Part shown: positions 43,375 through 52,920 of the stretch, piece by piece
Layout of the letters: every line of letters begins with the position of its first letter
How positions within the stretch are numbered: position 1 is the stretch's first letter
NCBI RefSeq assembly: GCF_900102545.1
Contig: NZ_FNBN01000003.1
Span: 1,293,461-1,357,460 of the forward strand
Direction of reading: 5' to 3'
DNA: 64,000 bases
Source of the DNA: Chitinophaga filiformis
GTDB taxonomy: Bacteria; Bacteroidota; Bacteroidia; Chitinophagales; Chitinophagaceae
The notes under the pieces: model-generated
What the model was told of the DNA's origin: nothing
The model's input: the letters and a program-made list of their open reading frames with translations, nothing else
The model's database searches: none
Translations under genes and position numbers: made by a program

Positions 43375-45159
43375 ATGTATAAATCCCCCTTTGGAATATT
43401 CCGTCATCATCTTATTAAATGGAGTTTGCTGTGTTGCATCGCTGTCATTGTATTCCAATGTAAGAATAAACCGAGGATAGGACTGCCTTCCGGCGATCCT
43501 GACAATGGAGGCTTGATACTACCCGGTGATTTCGAAGCAGTGGTAGTTGCAGACAGCCTTGGCAGAGCCAGACATATAGCAGTAAATGACAACGGCGATA
43601 TCTATGTAAAACTTGTTTATAACGATATCATGAAAGGGAGAGGAGGTACCGTGGCGCTCCGGGACGCTGACAATGACGGAAAAGCCGATATTATTGCCTA
43701 TTTCGGCGATTATAAGGACGAGGGAGGGCTGCCGGTGGGGATGGTGATCTATAACGGCTATTTGTATACTTCCACGCTCCGGCAGGTACTCAGAAACAAG
43801 CTGAAAGCCGGGCAACTTATTCCAGATAGCAGAACGGAGATTATCCTTACGGATGAAGATGAATATATCGAACGGCATTGGCATACGGCCAAACCGATGG
43901 CATTTGACAAGCACGGGCATATGTATGTGCCTTTTGGCGCTCCTACAGATGCCGCCCAGGATGTGCAAAAGGCTGGTCCGGGGGGAATGCCAGGCGGCAA
44001 GGGACTTGATCCTGCTCCCGATCTTCAGTGGCATGGAGGTATCTGGCGCTTTGATGCCGACAAGGAAGGGCAGACGCAGAAAGACGGTTATAAATATTCC
44101 ACCGGTATCCGCAGTGTATTGGGCGTGGCCTGGAACCCCAATGACGACTGCCTGTATGCAGTAATGAATGGGATAGATAATTTTCATACCCGGTATCCGG
44201 ACCTGTTCACCTCCTGGCAGGCCGCAGTATTGCCCTCTGAGCCGCTCCTGAAGGTCACCGAAGGGTCGGATTTCGGATGGCCTTATGCTTACTTCGATCA
44301 CATGCTGGGTAAGAATATGCTGCAACCGGGATATGGTGGCGATGGCAAGATCGTTGGCAGAGCGGCTAAGTTTGATATACCCGTGATGGGTTTTCCGGGC
44401 CATTGGGCGCCGATGGAGCTGTTGTTCTATCAGGGTAACCAATTTCCTGAACGGTATAAGAAAGGCGTTTTCATTGCATTTCACGGCTCAACAGACCGGG
44501 CGCCTTATCCGCAGGCGGGATACATCGTTTGTTTTGCTCCATTTGAAAACGGGAAACCCACTGGTAAATGGGAAGTGTTTGCAGACGGGTTTACCGGCAT
44601 TGATACTGTGGTGAATACAAGCGACGCCTTATACCGTCCTATGGGACTTGCCGAAGGACCAGATGGCTCGCTATATATTTCAGAATCCAATAAAGGTAAG
44701 ATATGGCGGGTGATGTATAAAGGAAACAAAGCGCAGTTCGGCGAAGCGCAGCTGGTCGCTATGGAAGCCCGTAAATCGCGTTCTTACATAAAGACGCCCG
44801 ACGAAGTGAAAGATAACCTGGGAAAGGGAGGAGAGATGCATGGCAACATGCTGTATAATGTTTATTGCACGAGTTGTCATCAGCGTGATGGCAGAGGAGA
44901 TAATAACCGCTATCCGCCGCTGTTGGGGTCCGAATGGGTAAGCGGCAACCGGGAAAGGCTAATTAAAATAGTGTTACACGGCCTGCAGGGAGAGATCCAG
45001 GTGAACGGCAAGACTTACAACGGTGTCATGCCTGCACATGGCGATTTCCTGGATGACTATGCAGTGGCTTCTATACTTACATTTATCAACAAGCGCTTTA
45101 ATCAGAAGGACAGCGCCTTTACTTACGAAGAGATCCAAAAGGTACGTGGTACAAAATAA
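43375..45159 (+). CDS. PQQ-type sugar dehydrogenase fused to cytochrome c
   Basis: The 594-residue lipoprotein (lipobox VFQC, Cys30) has a β-propeller of the glucose/sorbosone dehydrogenase type (about 45-455; LGVAWNPNDDCLYAVMNG, GSDFGWPYAYFDH, GPDGSLYISES) and a C-terminal cytochrome c domain (about 490-575) with the heme site CTSCH and the likely Met ligand in GVMPAHG. It oxidises a sugar or polyol and passes electrons to the heme. The next gene converges with a 3-base gap. Confidence 0.85.
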   Translation: MYKSPFGIFRHHLIKWSLLCCIAVIVFQCKNKPRIGLPSGDPDNGGLILPGDFEAVVVADSLGRARHIAVNDNGDIYVKLVYNDIMKGRGGTVALRDADNDGKADIIAYFGDYKDEGGLPVGMVIYNGYLYTSTLRQVLRNKLKAGQLIPDSRTEIILTDEDEYIERHWHTAKPMAFDKHGHMYVPFGAPTDAAQDVQKAGPGGMPGGKGLDPAPDLQWHGGIWRFDADKEGQTQKDGYKYSTGIRSVLGVAWNPNDDCLYAVMNGIDNFHTRYPDLFTSWQAAVLPSEPLLKVTEGSDFGWPYAYFDHMLGKNMLQPGYGGDGKIVGRAAKFDIPVMGFPGHWAPMELLFYQGNQFPERYKKGVFIAFHGSTDRAPYPQAGYIVCFAPFENGKPTGKWEVFADGFTGIDTVVNTSDALYRPMGLAEGPDGSLYISESNKGKIWRVMYKGNKAQFGEAQLVAMEARKSRSYIKTPDEVKDNLGKGGEMHGNMLYNVYCTSCHQRDGRGDNNRYPPLLGSEWVSGNRERLIKIVLHGLQGEIQVNGKTYNGVMPAHGDFLDDYAVASILTFINKRFNQKDSAFTYEEIQKVRGTK

Positions 45160-45162
45160 TAT

Positions 45163-47331
45163 TTAGCGTAACAGTTTTTCTGGCAGTATGGGCAGATCAC
45201 GCACACGTACGCCGGTAGCATAGTAAACAGCGTTGGCAATGGCTGCTCCTGCAGGTCCCTGTACTGCTTCACCAGCGCCCAGCGGTTCCTCATTGGGATG
45301 GTCAATCAGTGCTACTTCCACTACAGGTACCTGCCCGAAAGGCAGCACCGGGTAACTGATCCAGTCTTTGCTGCGAATCTTTTCATCAAACTTTACCTGC
45401 TCCCGTAATGTCCAGCTGGCGGCCTGCACCAGGCCACCTTCCGTCTGGTTTTTGATGCCATCCGGATTGATGATCTCCCCGGCATCTATCACAGCCCACA
45501 TCTGTTCTATCTTTACCATTCCGTCTTTCACCTGTACCTGCGCAGCGACAGCTGCATAGGCGGCTGTGTTCTTATAACGGGCAAAGGCAATACCTATTCC
45601 ACTACCATTACCCTGAGGCCCGGAGGGCACTATCGCTTTCAGTTTTTCTACTACCGCAATGGCCCGTTTGTCTTCCAGGTGCATCAGCCGGAATTCATAT
45701 GGGTCTTTTTTTGCCGCTACAGCTATTTCTTCCATGAAAGACTCGATTGCGAAAATGTTACCAAATGCTCCTAAACTACGAAGTGCCGATACCCGTAAAG
45801 GCCCTTTGAAAGAGTGCGACTTTACATTGACGTTTGGAAAGTTATAATACGGTTCTGAGTTCCGGTAAGCGCCACCGCTGTACCCGTCGCCAGGCCGGGG
45901 AAAAGGCTTTTCAATGTACCATGCTGGCAGGAGATTCGATGCCTTGCCACCTGGTCGGGTGCTATGGGTATCTGACCACAAGGCGTATTGCCAGTGACTG
46001 ATCCTGCCGTTGTTGTCCAGCAATGCCGCTGCTTCCATCAGCATAGCGCTGCCGTATGGTTCCCAGCCATGCTCTTCCTGTCTTGACCACTGCAGACGTA
46101 TATGTTTTCCGGGTATCTGCATGGCCAACAATGCAGCTTCTGCAGCTACATCGTCAGCGCCGTTATGTCCGAAACAACCGGCACCTGGCACACCCTTGAT
46201 ATGGATACGGTCTACCGGTAACTGCAAGAGCTCTTTCAGCGATTCCCTCAATGGATACACACCCTGGCTGTGCGTCCAGATATGCAGCTGGTCTTTTTCA
46301 TATAGTGCAACCGCACAGGAAGGGCCTATAGCCCCATGCATGATATATGGTTTGAAATAGCTTGCGCGAACAGTAGCTGTGCCGGTGAGCTGTGTTCCTT
46401 TTTGTTCCACGTTCTGGGATTGCACAGGTAGTTGCTTCAGATAAGCAGCAAGATCTTTGCCTCCCTCCAATGATTTTACCTGCGACCATTTTGTATTTTC
46501 TGACAGTATCTTTTGTGCCTGCATGGCGGGGTATTCACCTGTTGCAATAACGGCGAGGAAACTACCATTAACCACTACTTTTTGCAGTCCTGGTACTTTT
46601 GATCTTACATATTGTTCATTGAAACTCTCCAGTTTAGCATCATAAGCAGGAGGACGTACAACGCGGGCATGTAACATACCGGGAAAGCGCAGGTCATGAA
46701 CAAACAAGGGACCGCCACTGAGCATTGCAGCAAGGTCTTTGCGGTGAACCGGTTTGCCGGAAATGCGATAGTCCTCCTTTGCTTTCAGTGGTAGTGGGAG
46801 TCTGATGTCGCCACTCAGCTTCTTACCACCCAGTACTTCGGCAAATGTAAGCACCTGATTTCTGTTCTTTGTATATACCGTACCGTTAGACATTTCCAGT
46901 TCTTCTGCCGGAATGTCTAGAAGGGGAGCAGCCAGCTGTAGTAGCTGTTGTCTTGCTGCTGCAGCGGCATAACGTACAGACATAGCGCTTGTTTCAATAG
47001 AAGCGCTGCCGGCGGTATAAGATTCATTAGGTGTTACGCCTGTTTCTGCGATTGAGACAATCACTTTGTCAATGTCCAGGTCCAGTTCTTCTGCCGCTAC
47101 CTGTGCTATAGCGATACCAAGACCCTGGCCCAGTTCTATTTTACCGGTAAATACACGCACACTGCCATCGGCTAATACATTCAGCCAGGCATCTATATTG
47201 GGATATCTTTTAAGAGAACCGGGTAACTCCTGCAATGGTAAAATAGCATCTGTTACGTAAGGAGCGCCGAAGGAAAATCCTATTGTCAGGCAGCCGGCTG
47301 TTTTCAGGAAATCTCGTCTGGACTGATCCAT
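45163..47331 (-). CDS. Molybdopterin-binding hydroxylase large subunit (xanthine dehydrogenase family)
   Basis: The 722-residue protein has a twin-arginine signal (RRDFLKTAGCLTIGFSFG). Its layout is that of the isoquinoline 1-oxidoreductase β subunit: GKIELGQGLGIAIAQVAAEEL, GVPGAGCFGHNGADDVAAEAALLA and the catalytic-site region PLGAGEAVQGPAGAAIANA. These enzymes hydroxylate N-heterocycles or oxidise aldehydes with a molybdenum cofactor. The usual (2Fe-2S) small subunit is not adjacent. A cytochrome-c-containing dehydrogenase faces it. Confidence 0.85.
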   Translation of the reverse strand: MDQSRRDFLKTAGCLTIGFSFGAPYVTDAILPLQELPGSLKRYPNIDAWLNVLADGSVRVFTGKIELGQGLGIAIAQVAAEELDLDIDKVIVSIAETGVTPNESYTAGSASIETSAMSVRYAAAAARQQLLQLAAPLLDIPAEELEMSNGTVYTKNRNQVLTFAEVLGGKKLSGDIRLPLPLKAKEDYRISGKPVHRKDLAAMLSGGPLFVHDLRFPGMLHARVVRPPAYDAKLESFNEQYVRSKVPGLQKVVVNGSFLAVIATGEYPAMQAQKILSENTKWSQVKSLEGGKDLAAYLKQLPVQSQNVEQKGTQLTGTATVRASYFKPYIMHGAIGPSCAVALYEKDQLHIWTHSQGVYPLRESLKELLQLPVDRIHIKGVPGAGCFGHNGADDVAAEAALLAMQIPGKHIRLQWSRQEEHGWEPYGSAMLMEAAALLDNNGRISHWQYALWSDTHSTRPGGKASNLLPAWYIEKPFPRPGDGYSGGAYRNSEPYYNFPNVNVKSHSFKGPLRVSALRSLGAFGNIFAIESFMEEIAVAAKKDPYEFRLMHLEDKRAIAVVEKLKAIVPSGPQGNGSGIGIAFARYKNTAAYAAVAAQVQVKDGMVKIEQMWAVIDAGEIINPDGIKNQTEGGLVQAASWTLREQVKFDEKIRSKDWISYPVLPFGQVPVVEVALIDHPNEEPLGAGEAVQGPAGAAIANAVYYATGVRVRDLPILPEKLLR

Positions 47332-47428
47332 AGTGAACGGGTTTGATAGCTATTCTCAATATAATATTTTTCTCTTTCAACACATAAGCTGTTATCCGCC
47401 ATTTGAATAAAGCAATTTTTTGTGTTTA

Positions 47429-47461
47429 TTTGTACTCTTACCACCGTTATTTCTTCTTTTG
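47429..47461 (+). promoter_or_regulatory. Candidate promoter of the second sigma-factor gene
   Basis: TTTG (47429-47432), 21 bases, then TTCTTTTG (47454-47461), one base off TAnnTTTG. The start of transcription would be about 35 bases before the TTG start at 47503. Confidence 0.4.
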
Positions 47462-47502
47462 TCCAGTGAACAAATGATACCCACTCGTAAACTGCTGTCT
47501 AT

Positions 47503-48099
47503 TTGTCGACTGATTCTCAACATATTAATGAGAAGGCACTATTTCTTCGCATTGCCGAAGGTGAGGAGTCTGCGTTCCGGGAACTTTACCGGTTGTATGG
47601 CAGGCTGCTGTTCCCTTTCTTAATAAAGCTTACAGCATCTCAGGATACTGCTGACGAGATCATACAGGAAGTTTTCCTCCGGGTATGGCTTTACCGTCAT
47701 ACACTCCCGACAATCGACCATCCCCGCGCCTGGATCTTTAAGATTGCTTCCAACCAGGCATATACCTGGCTTCAAAAGAATATGAGGGCCACACAGGCCA
47801 TCCGTCTTCACCAGGATGAACAGCCGACTGCAGATAACCCCGTTGAAGTAAACCTGACCGTCAATGACATCAGGGCCCTTGTTCAGCAGGCCATAGCAGA
47901 GCTGCCTCCCCAACGCAGAAGGATTTATCTCCTGCAACGCGAGCATGGTCTGAAGCCAGCTGAAATAGCCAGCGAACTGGGTATTTCCGTAAGCACAGTA
48001 AAAAACACCTTGTTGGTTGCCACTAAAGCCATTCGGGAGAAAGTAGAGAAAGGGGGGTATTTGCCATATTGGCTTATTCTTCTTTTATTGAAGATGTAA
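47503..48099 (+). CDS. ECF RNA polymerase sigma factor, TTG start
   Basis: The 198-residue product has region 2 (AFRELYRLYGRLLFPFLIKL, ADEIIQEVFLRVWLYR) and region 4 (IAELPPQRRRIYLLQREHGL, PAEIASELGISVSTVKNTL) with a hydrophobic C-terminal tail. The frame has stops just upstream, and the first in-frame ATG is inside the protein, so translation starts at TTG 47503. It begins the second uptake locus and is followed by FecR. Confidence 0.9.
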   Translation: MSTDSQHINEKALFLRIAEGEESAFRELYRLYGRLLFPFLIKLTASQDTADEIIQEVFLRVWLYRHTLPTIDHPRAWIFKIASNQAYTWLQKNMRATQAIRLHQDEQPTADNPVEVNLTVNDIRALVQQAIAELPPQRRRIYLLQREHGLKPAEIASELGISVSTVKNTLLVATKAIREKVEKGGYLPYWLILLLLKM

Positions 48100-48177
48100 A
48101 AAAAATTTGGAGGCCAATAGGCCTTTTTATTTTTCTATTAGTCTCATTAGATACAGGGCACTTTTCCACATAATGAT

Positions 48178-49377
48178 ATGACAAACGAAAAACGCGTCTA
48201 TTACTTATTACAGCAGTATCTGGATAAGCATATTTCTCCCGAAGAAATGGAGGAATTAGCAGATCTGCTGCAGGATGGACAGCAGGCTCCGCTTGTTCAG
48301 GATACCATACAACAACTCATAGAAGAACAGCCGGTGGATAACCGGGGAGATATTACAAGATGGGACGCCAGAATCGCAGCTATAGTAGGCATAGATAAAG
48401 AGCATATGCCAGCCTTGCCGGCAGGCAGGGTGCGACGCATCCGCCCGTGGGGATGGGTGGCTGCTTCGGTAGTATTGCTGCTCGGCATTAGCTCTTATCT
48501 GTGGCTTACGAACCACCGAAGTAAAGATCAGGCGACCATCAGCGCGGGCAGTCTTGCGCAAAATGAAATACGTCCGGGTAGTAATAAGGCTATCCTTACG
48601 CTTGCAGGCGGACAGCAGATCATCCTGGATAGTACCGTCAATGGACTGGTGGCGCAGCAGGGTGGTGCAACGATCACTAAGCTTAGTAACGGACAACTGG
48701 CATACCAGATCAACAAAGGTAATGTTACGGGGAGAGTATATAATACGATGAGCACTCCCCGTGGCGGTCAGTATAGTCTCCTCCTGCCGGATGGCACAGG
48801 CGTCTGGCTCAATGCCGCATCTTCCATTACCTATCCGACCGTATTTACCGGCAATAACAGGGAAGTGGTCATCTCCGGAGAAGTCTATTTTGAAGTGGCG
48901 AAAGAAAGCGCCAGGCCTTTCCGGGTGAAAGTAAATGATATGGTAGTAGAAGTGCTGGGAACTCATTTTAATATTAATTCCTATACCGATGAATCTACGA
49001 TCAAGACCACTTTGCTGGAGGGCATTATAAAAGTGGTTCAGCGCAAAATGGGAGGAGAAACGCTGGCCGTGGTATTAAAGCCCGGCCAGCAAGCGCTGGC
49101 GGCAGAGCAGATCAAAGTAGTGGATCATGCAGATGTTGACCAGGCCATGGCATGGAAAAACGGACTTTTCAATTTCAATAAACTAACCATTCAGGAAGTA
49201 TTGCGCCAGTTGTCTCGCTGGTATGATGTGGATGTGGTGTATCAGGGCATTGTTACGCCACGGAAATTCGGCGGTGAGATAGGGCGCGACCTGAACTTAT
49301 CAGAGGTACTGGACGGCCTGGAAGCCGCTGGTGTCCATTTTAAAGTAGAGGGTAAAAAGCTGATAGTTATTCCGTAA
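48178..49377 (+). CDS. FecR family anti-sigma / sigma regulator
   Basis: The 399-residue protein has an N-terminal anti-sigma region (about 1-85, ISPEEMEELADLLQDG), a membrane helix (about 90-108, GWVAASVVLLLGISSYLWL), a periplasmic FecR domain (about 190-300; STPRGGQYSLLLPDGTGVWL, VVISGEVYFEVAKE) and a C-terminal DUF4974 domain (about 320-399, LTIQEVLRQLSRWYDVDVVY). It lies between the ECF sigma and the STN-containing SusC, the complete signalling chain. Confidence 0.95.
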   Translation: MTNEKRVYYLLQQYLDKHISPEEMEELADLLQDGQQAPLVQDTIQQLIEEQPVDNRGDITRWDARIAAIVGIDKEHMPALPAGRVRRIRPWGWVAASVVLLLGISSYLWLTNHRSKDQATISAGSLAQNEIRPGSNKAILTLAGGQQIILDSTVNGLVAQQGGATITKLSNGQLAYQINKGNVTGRVYNTMSTPRGGQYSLLLPDGTGVWLNAASSITYPTVFTGNNREVVISGEVYFEVAKESARPFRVKVNDMVVEVLGTHFNINSYTDESTIKTTLLEGIIKVVQRKMGGETLAVVLKPGQQALAAEQIKVVDHADVDQAMAWKNGLFNFNKLTIQEVLRQLSRWYDVDVVYQGIVTPRKFGGEIGRDLNLSEVLDGLEAAGVHFKVEGKKLIVIP

Positions 49378-49657
49378 GGGAGAATAATCCACCGATGTGG
49401 TGTCAAAATAAAGCTACCTGAAATAGAAGCCAGAAATGCAGGAACATTTCTGGCTGGCGTTCGGGTAGTCCGGAACAAAGCAAGGTCCTGCAAGACAGCT
49501 TATTCTTTCACCCAAACTACGCGAATGTATGCAATTTAAGGCTTTTTGTAAGCAGCCGGCCTGGCTGAGGCGCCGCTGTGCGGTTCCGCCTGTGTCAGGG
49601 ATGAGATCAACCAAAGAAAGATCCTGCGGGATCATCGAAAAGACATTGATTCGAACG

Positions 49658-52600
49658 ATGAAATTAACTTCCATTCTGATGCTTGCCGTCTGCCTCCAGA
49701 TAAGCGCAAATGGCTTTTCACAGACGGTTACTTTTTCGGGAAGAGACGTTCCCCTGGGAAAGGTCTTTTCCGCTATTAAAGAACAGACCGGGTATGTCCT
49801 TTTCTACGACTACTCCGTGCTGGATGGCAGTAGGCCGGTGACCCTCTCGGTTAAAAACGATCCGATAGATCATTTCCTGACCAGGATATTAAAAGGGCAG
49901 CTACTGGACTATAAGATCATCCGGAAGACCATCTTTATTAAAAAGACCGATCCTCCGGCTGGTCCAAAGGAGCTGCAACCCGAAGAAGCTGATATTCCTG
50001 TTGCCAATCCTCCTATAACGGGCAGGATCACCAATGAAAATGGTGAGCCACTTGTGGGCGCCACTATGAAAGTAAAAGGAGGGAAGGCCGTTGCAGTTAC
50101 TGATGCAAATGGTAAGTTCTCTATTGATGCCAATGTTGGCGATCTGCTGGTGATCAGCTATGTTGGATTTGCGTCCAGGGAGATCATGATCAATACCGCC
50201 GAAATCGGAAGGGTATCTTTGTCTCCGTCTGATTCCCGCTTAGATGAGATCCAGATCATTGCTTACGGTGTATCCACCAAAAGATTTGTGACAGGTAGTG
50301 CCACCACTATTAAAAGTGCGGACATCGAAAAACAGCCTGTAACGAATGTTTTAACTGCCCTGCAGGGCCGCATGCCGGGTGTGTTTATTACCAGTGCCAA
50401 TGGTATCCCGGGATCTGCTGTTACCATGCAGATACGGGGAAACAACTCTATCTCCGCGTTGTCCAATCCTCTTTATATAGTAGATGGCATCCCTATTCCT
50501 GCCACTTCTATCAGCAATGTGTCCAACACAGCCAGTGGTTCGGTAAGTCCTTTTAACAGCATCAATCCAATGGATATAGAAAGTATCACCGTTTTGAAAG
50601 ATGCTGAAGCTACTGCTATCTATGGTTCCCGTGGTTCTAACGGGGTCGTGCTGATCACCACTAAAAAAGGGAAGGCAGGTAAAACAAAACTGGATGTGAA
50701 TGCCTATTCAGGAGCAAGCGTAGCTACCAGGATACCGGAGTTTATGAATACGCAGCAATACCTCACTATCCGGAAAAAGGCTTTTGCGGCTGATAATATC
50801 ACGCCAACCATCAGTAATGCCCAGGACCTGTTATTATGGGACCAGAACGCATATACCAATTTCCCTAAATTGATATTAGGGAATACTTCGCCACTGACGA
50901 ATGTACAGGCAACCGTATCTGGTGGTGATGAGAACACCCGTTTTCTGCTGGGAGGAGGATATCATCATGAAGGGTCTATTATTTTTGGAGATAATCATGA
51001 CAACAGGGTAAGCGGTCATCTTAACCTGGATCACAACTCAACGGACAAGCGACTGAACATAAATACATCTGTCACTTATTCCAATGATAATATTAAAACG
51101 CTGGCAGCAGATCCTTATTTATCCATTTTCGCACCGCCTAACTTCCCGCATTATGATACTACGGGAAACCTTTACTGGATAAAGGGCAATACTACGCCAC
51201 CGCTGACAAATCCTTATTCCTATCTCTTAAAGGTGGGCAGGACCTCGACTGATAACTTTATTGCTAATACATCCATCAGGTATGCAGTTTTACCAGGATT
51301 GAATGCCAAAGTAAATGTAGGTTATACCAAGATGTCTATGGCGCAGCAGTCAACAGCTCCGACTACGGCTTTTAATCCAACCTCTACTTCCTCTACCAAA
51401 AGTTCTGCAACTTTCGGTAACAGCAGCACGCAGTCTTATATTATAGAGCCTCAGCTGGATTATACAAAGAAGATCTCAAAAGGTGTACTCAATGTTTTAG
51501 CAGGTAGCACCATGCAGTCAAGTAGCTCGAAAACCAATTCCATCACGGGTATTAACTTTACCAGTGATGATCTGATAGAGAGTATTTCTGCCGCTACTGC
51601 TATTACCAATAAGACACTTACGAATACGCAGTACAAGTATATATCAGGATTTGGCAGGGCGAACTTCCGCTGGAAGGATAGGTATATCTTAAACGCTACC
51701 TTCAGAAGAGATGGTTCCTCCCGGTTTGGTCCTGGCAGGCAATTTGGGGACTTCTGGTCAGTAAGTGGCGGATGGATATTCTCCGAAGAAAATATTGTTA
51801 AACGCACACTTCCTGTTTTAAGCTTCGGAAAGTTAAGAAGCAGCTATGGTGTGACGGGTAATGATCAGATACTGGATTACAGGTATCTTGAAACCTATAC
51901 CAGCAATTCGCTTCCTTACAATGGTAACCTGGGGCTTTACTCCAACAATATCGCTAATCCGGATTACGGCTGGGAAACGAATAAAAAGCTGGAAGTAGCA
52001 ATGGACTTAGGATTTCTGAAAGACAGGATATTGCTTACATCAGCCTTTTATCGCAGCCGTTCCAACAATCAGCTGGTGCAGACTTCATTGCCTACGCAAA
52101 GCGGCTTTAGTTATTATCAGGCCAATTTACCAGCGTTGGTGCAAAACACCAGTTGGGAATTTGAGTTAAGTACTACAAATATCAATAGTAAGCGCTTTCA
52201 TTGGCAAACGAACTTCAATATTACTTTCCCAAAGAATACTTTATTAGCATTTCCGGGTCTGGCCTCTTCTCCCTATGCCTTGTATTATGTAGTAGGACAG
52301 CCTTTGGACCTGTTCAGGGGATATCATTATACAGGTATATCTGCAACAACGGGTGTTGCCCAGTTTGAGGATGTGAATAAAGATGGCAGTATCACTTCTT
52401 CGGGTGATTATATCAATATTGGTTCACGATACCCGAAGTATTATGGAGGCTTGAGCAATACGATCAGTTATAAAAACTTCAGCCTGGATATCTTTTTGCA
52501 GTTCAGCAAACAGAATGGTTATAATGCTATAAAGGCCTATTATTATCCTGTGGGTTATAAGGTTAATTTACCGGCCTATCTTGCACAGGATTACTGGGAG

Positions 52601-52915
52601 CCCGGTCATACCAATGCCAGCAGGAGTGCATTGACCACTACTACTTCTTCGGATGCGGGTTATGCGTACATCTACCAGTTGCCTATGTCGTCGGCAGCGT
52701 ATTCAGATGCTTCTTATATCCGGGTAAAGAATCTTTCTTTCTCTTATTCACTACCTAAGAAGATCATTGAAAAAATGAGGGCACAGAGTCTGCGTGTGTA
52801 TGTACAGGGACAGAACCTGTTCACATTCACACACTATAAAGGGCTTGATCCGGAAGTACAGAATGCAACACCGGTTTTAAAGACGCTGACAGGCGGTATC
52901 CAGTTAACATTGTAA
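49658..52915 (+). CDS. SusC/RagA TonB-linked transporter with STN domain
   Basis: From MKLTSILMLAVCLQIS (ATG 49658) the protein is 1085 residues; an in-frame start at 49529 adds a basic 43-residue leader of the kind seen in other Chitinophaga SusC genes, so the start is uncertain. Order: signal peptide; STN signalling domain (about 23-95, VPLGKVFSAIKEQTGYVLFY); CPD-like domain (about 115-195); plug (RMPGVFITSANG, NPLYIVDGIPIP, AEATAIYGSRGSNGVVLITT); β-barrel ending TGGIQLTL. The STN domain links it to the upstream FecR. SusD follows after 5 bases. Confidence 0.95.
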   Translation: MKLTSILMLAVCLQISANGFSQTVTFSGRDVPLGKVFSAIKEQTGYVLFYDYSVLDGSRPVTLSVKNDPIDHFLTRILKGQLLDYKIIRKTIFIKKTDPPAGPKELQPEEADIPVANPPITGRITNENGEPLVGATMKVKGGKAVAVTDANGKFSIDANVGDLLVISYVGFASREIMINTAEIGRVSLSPSDSRLDEIQIIAYGVSTKRFVTGSATTIKSADIEKQPVTNVLTALQGRMPGVFITSANGIPGSAVTMQIRGNNSISALSNPLYIVDGIPIPATSISNVSNTASGSVSPFNSINPMDIESITVLKDAEATAIYGSRGSNGVVLITTKKGKAGKTKLDVNAYSGASVATRIPEFMNTQQYLTIRKKAFAADNITPTISNAQDLLLWDQNAYTNFPKLILGNTSPLTNVQATVSGGDENTRFLLGGGYHHEGSIIFGDNHDNRVSGHLNLDHNSTDKRLNINTSVTYSNDNIKTLAADPYLSIFAPPNFPHYDTTGNLYWIKGNTTPPLTNPYSYLLKVGRTSTDNFIANTSIRYAVLPGLNAKVNVGYTKMSMAQQSTAPTTAFNPTSTSSTKSSATFGNSSTQSYIIEPQLDYTKKISKGVLNVLAGSTMQSSSSKTNSITGINFTSDDLIESISAATAITNKTLTNTQYKYISGFGRANFRWKDRYILNATFRRDGSSRFGPGRQFGDFWSVSGGWIFSEENIVKRTLPVLSFGKLRSSYGVTGNDQILDYRYLETYTSNSLPYNGNLGLYSNNIANPDYGWETNKKLEVAMDLGFLKDRILLTSAFYRSRSNNQLVQTSLPTQSGFSYYQANLPALVQNTSWEFELSTTNINSKRFHWQTNFNITFPKNTLLAFPGLASSPYALYYVVGQPLDLFRGYHYTGISATTGVAQFEDVNKDGSITSSGDYINIGSRYPKYYGGLSNTISYKNFSLDIFLQFSKQNGYNAIKAYYYPVGYKVNLPAYLAQDYWEPGHTNASRSALTTTTSSDAGYAYIYQLPMSSAAYSDASYIRVKNLSFSYSLPKKIIEKMRAQSLRVYVQGQNLFTFTHYKGLDPEVQNATPVLKTLTGGIQLTL

Positions 52916-52920
52916 AGCAT

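Noticed and set aside
43519..44484. 321-codon open frame opposite the sugar dehydrogenase gene
   Set aside because: Antisense shadow of a long, well-supported gene, with no signal or family motif.
48256..48966. 236-codon open frame opposite the FecR gene
   Set aside because: Antisense shadow of a clear FecR domain; Cys and His content looks random.
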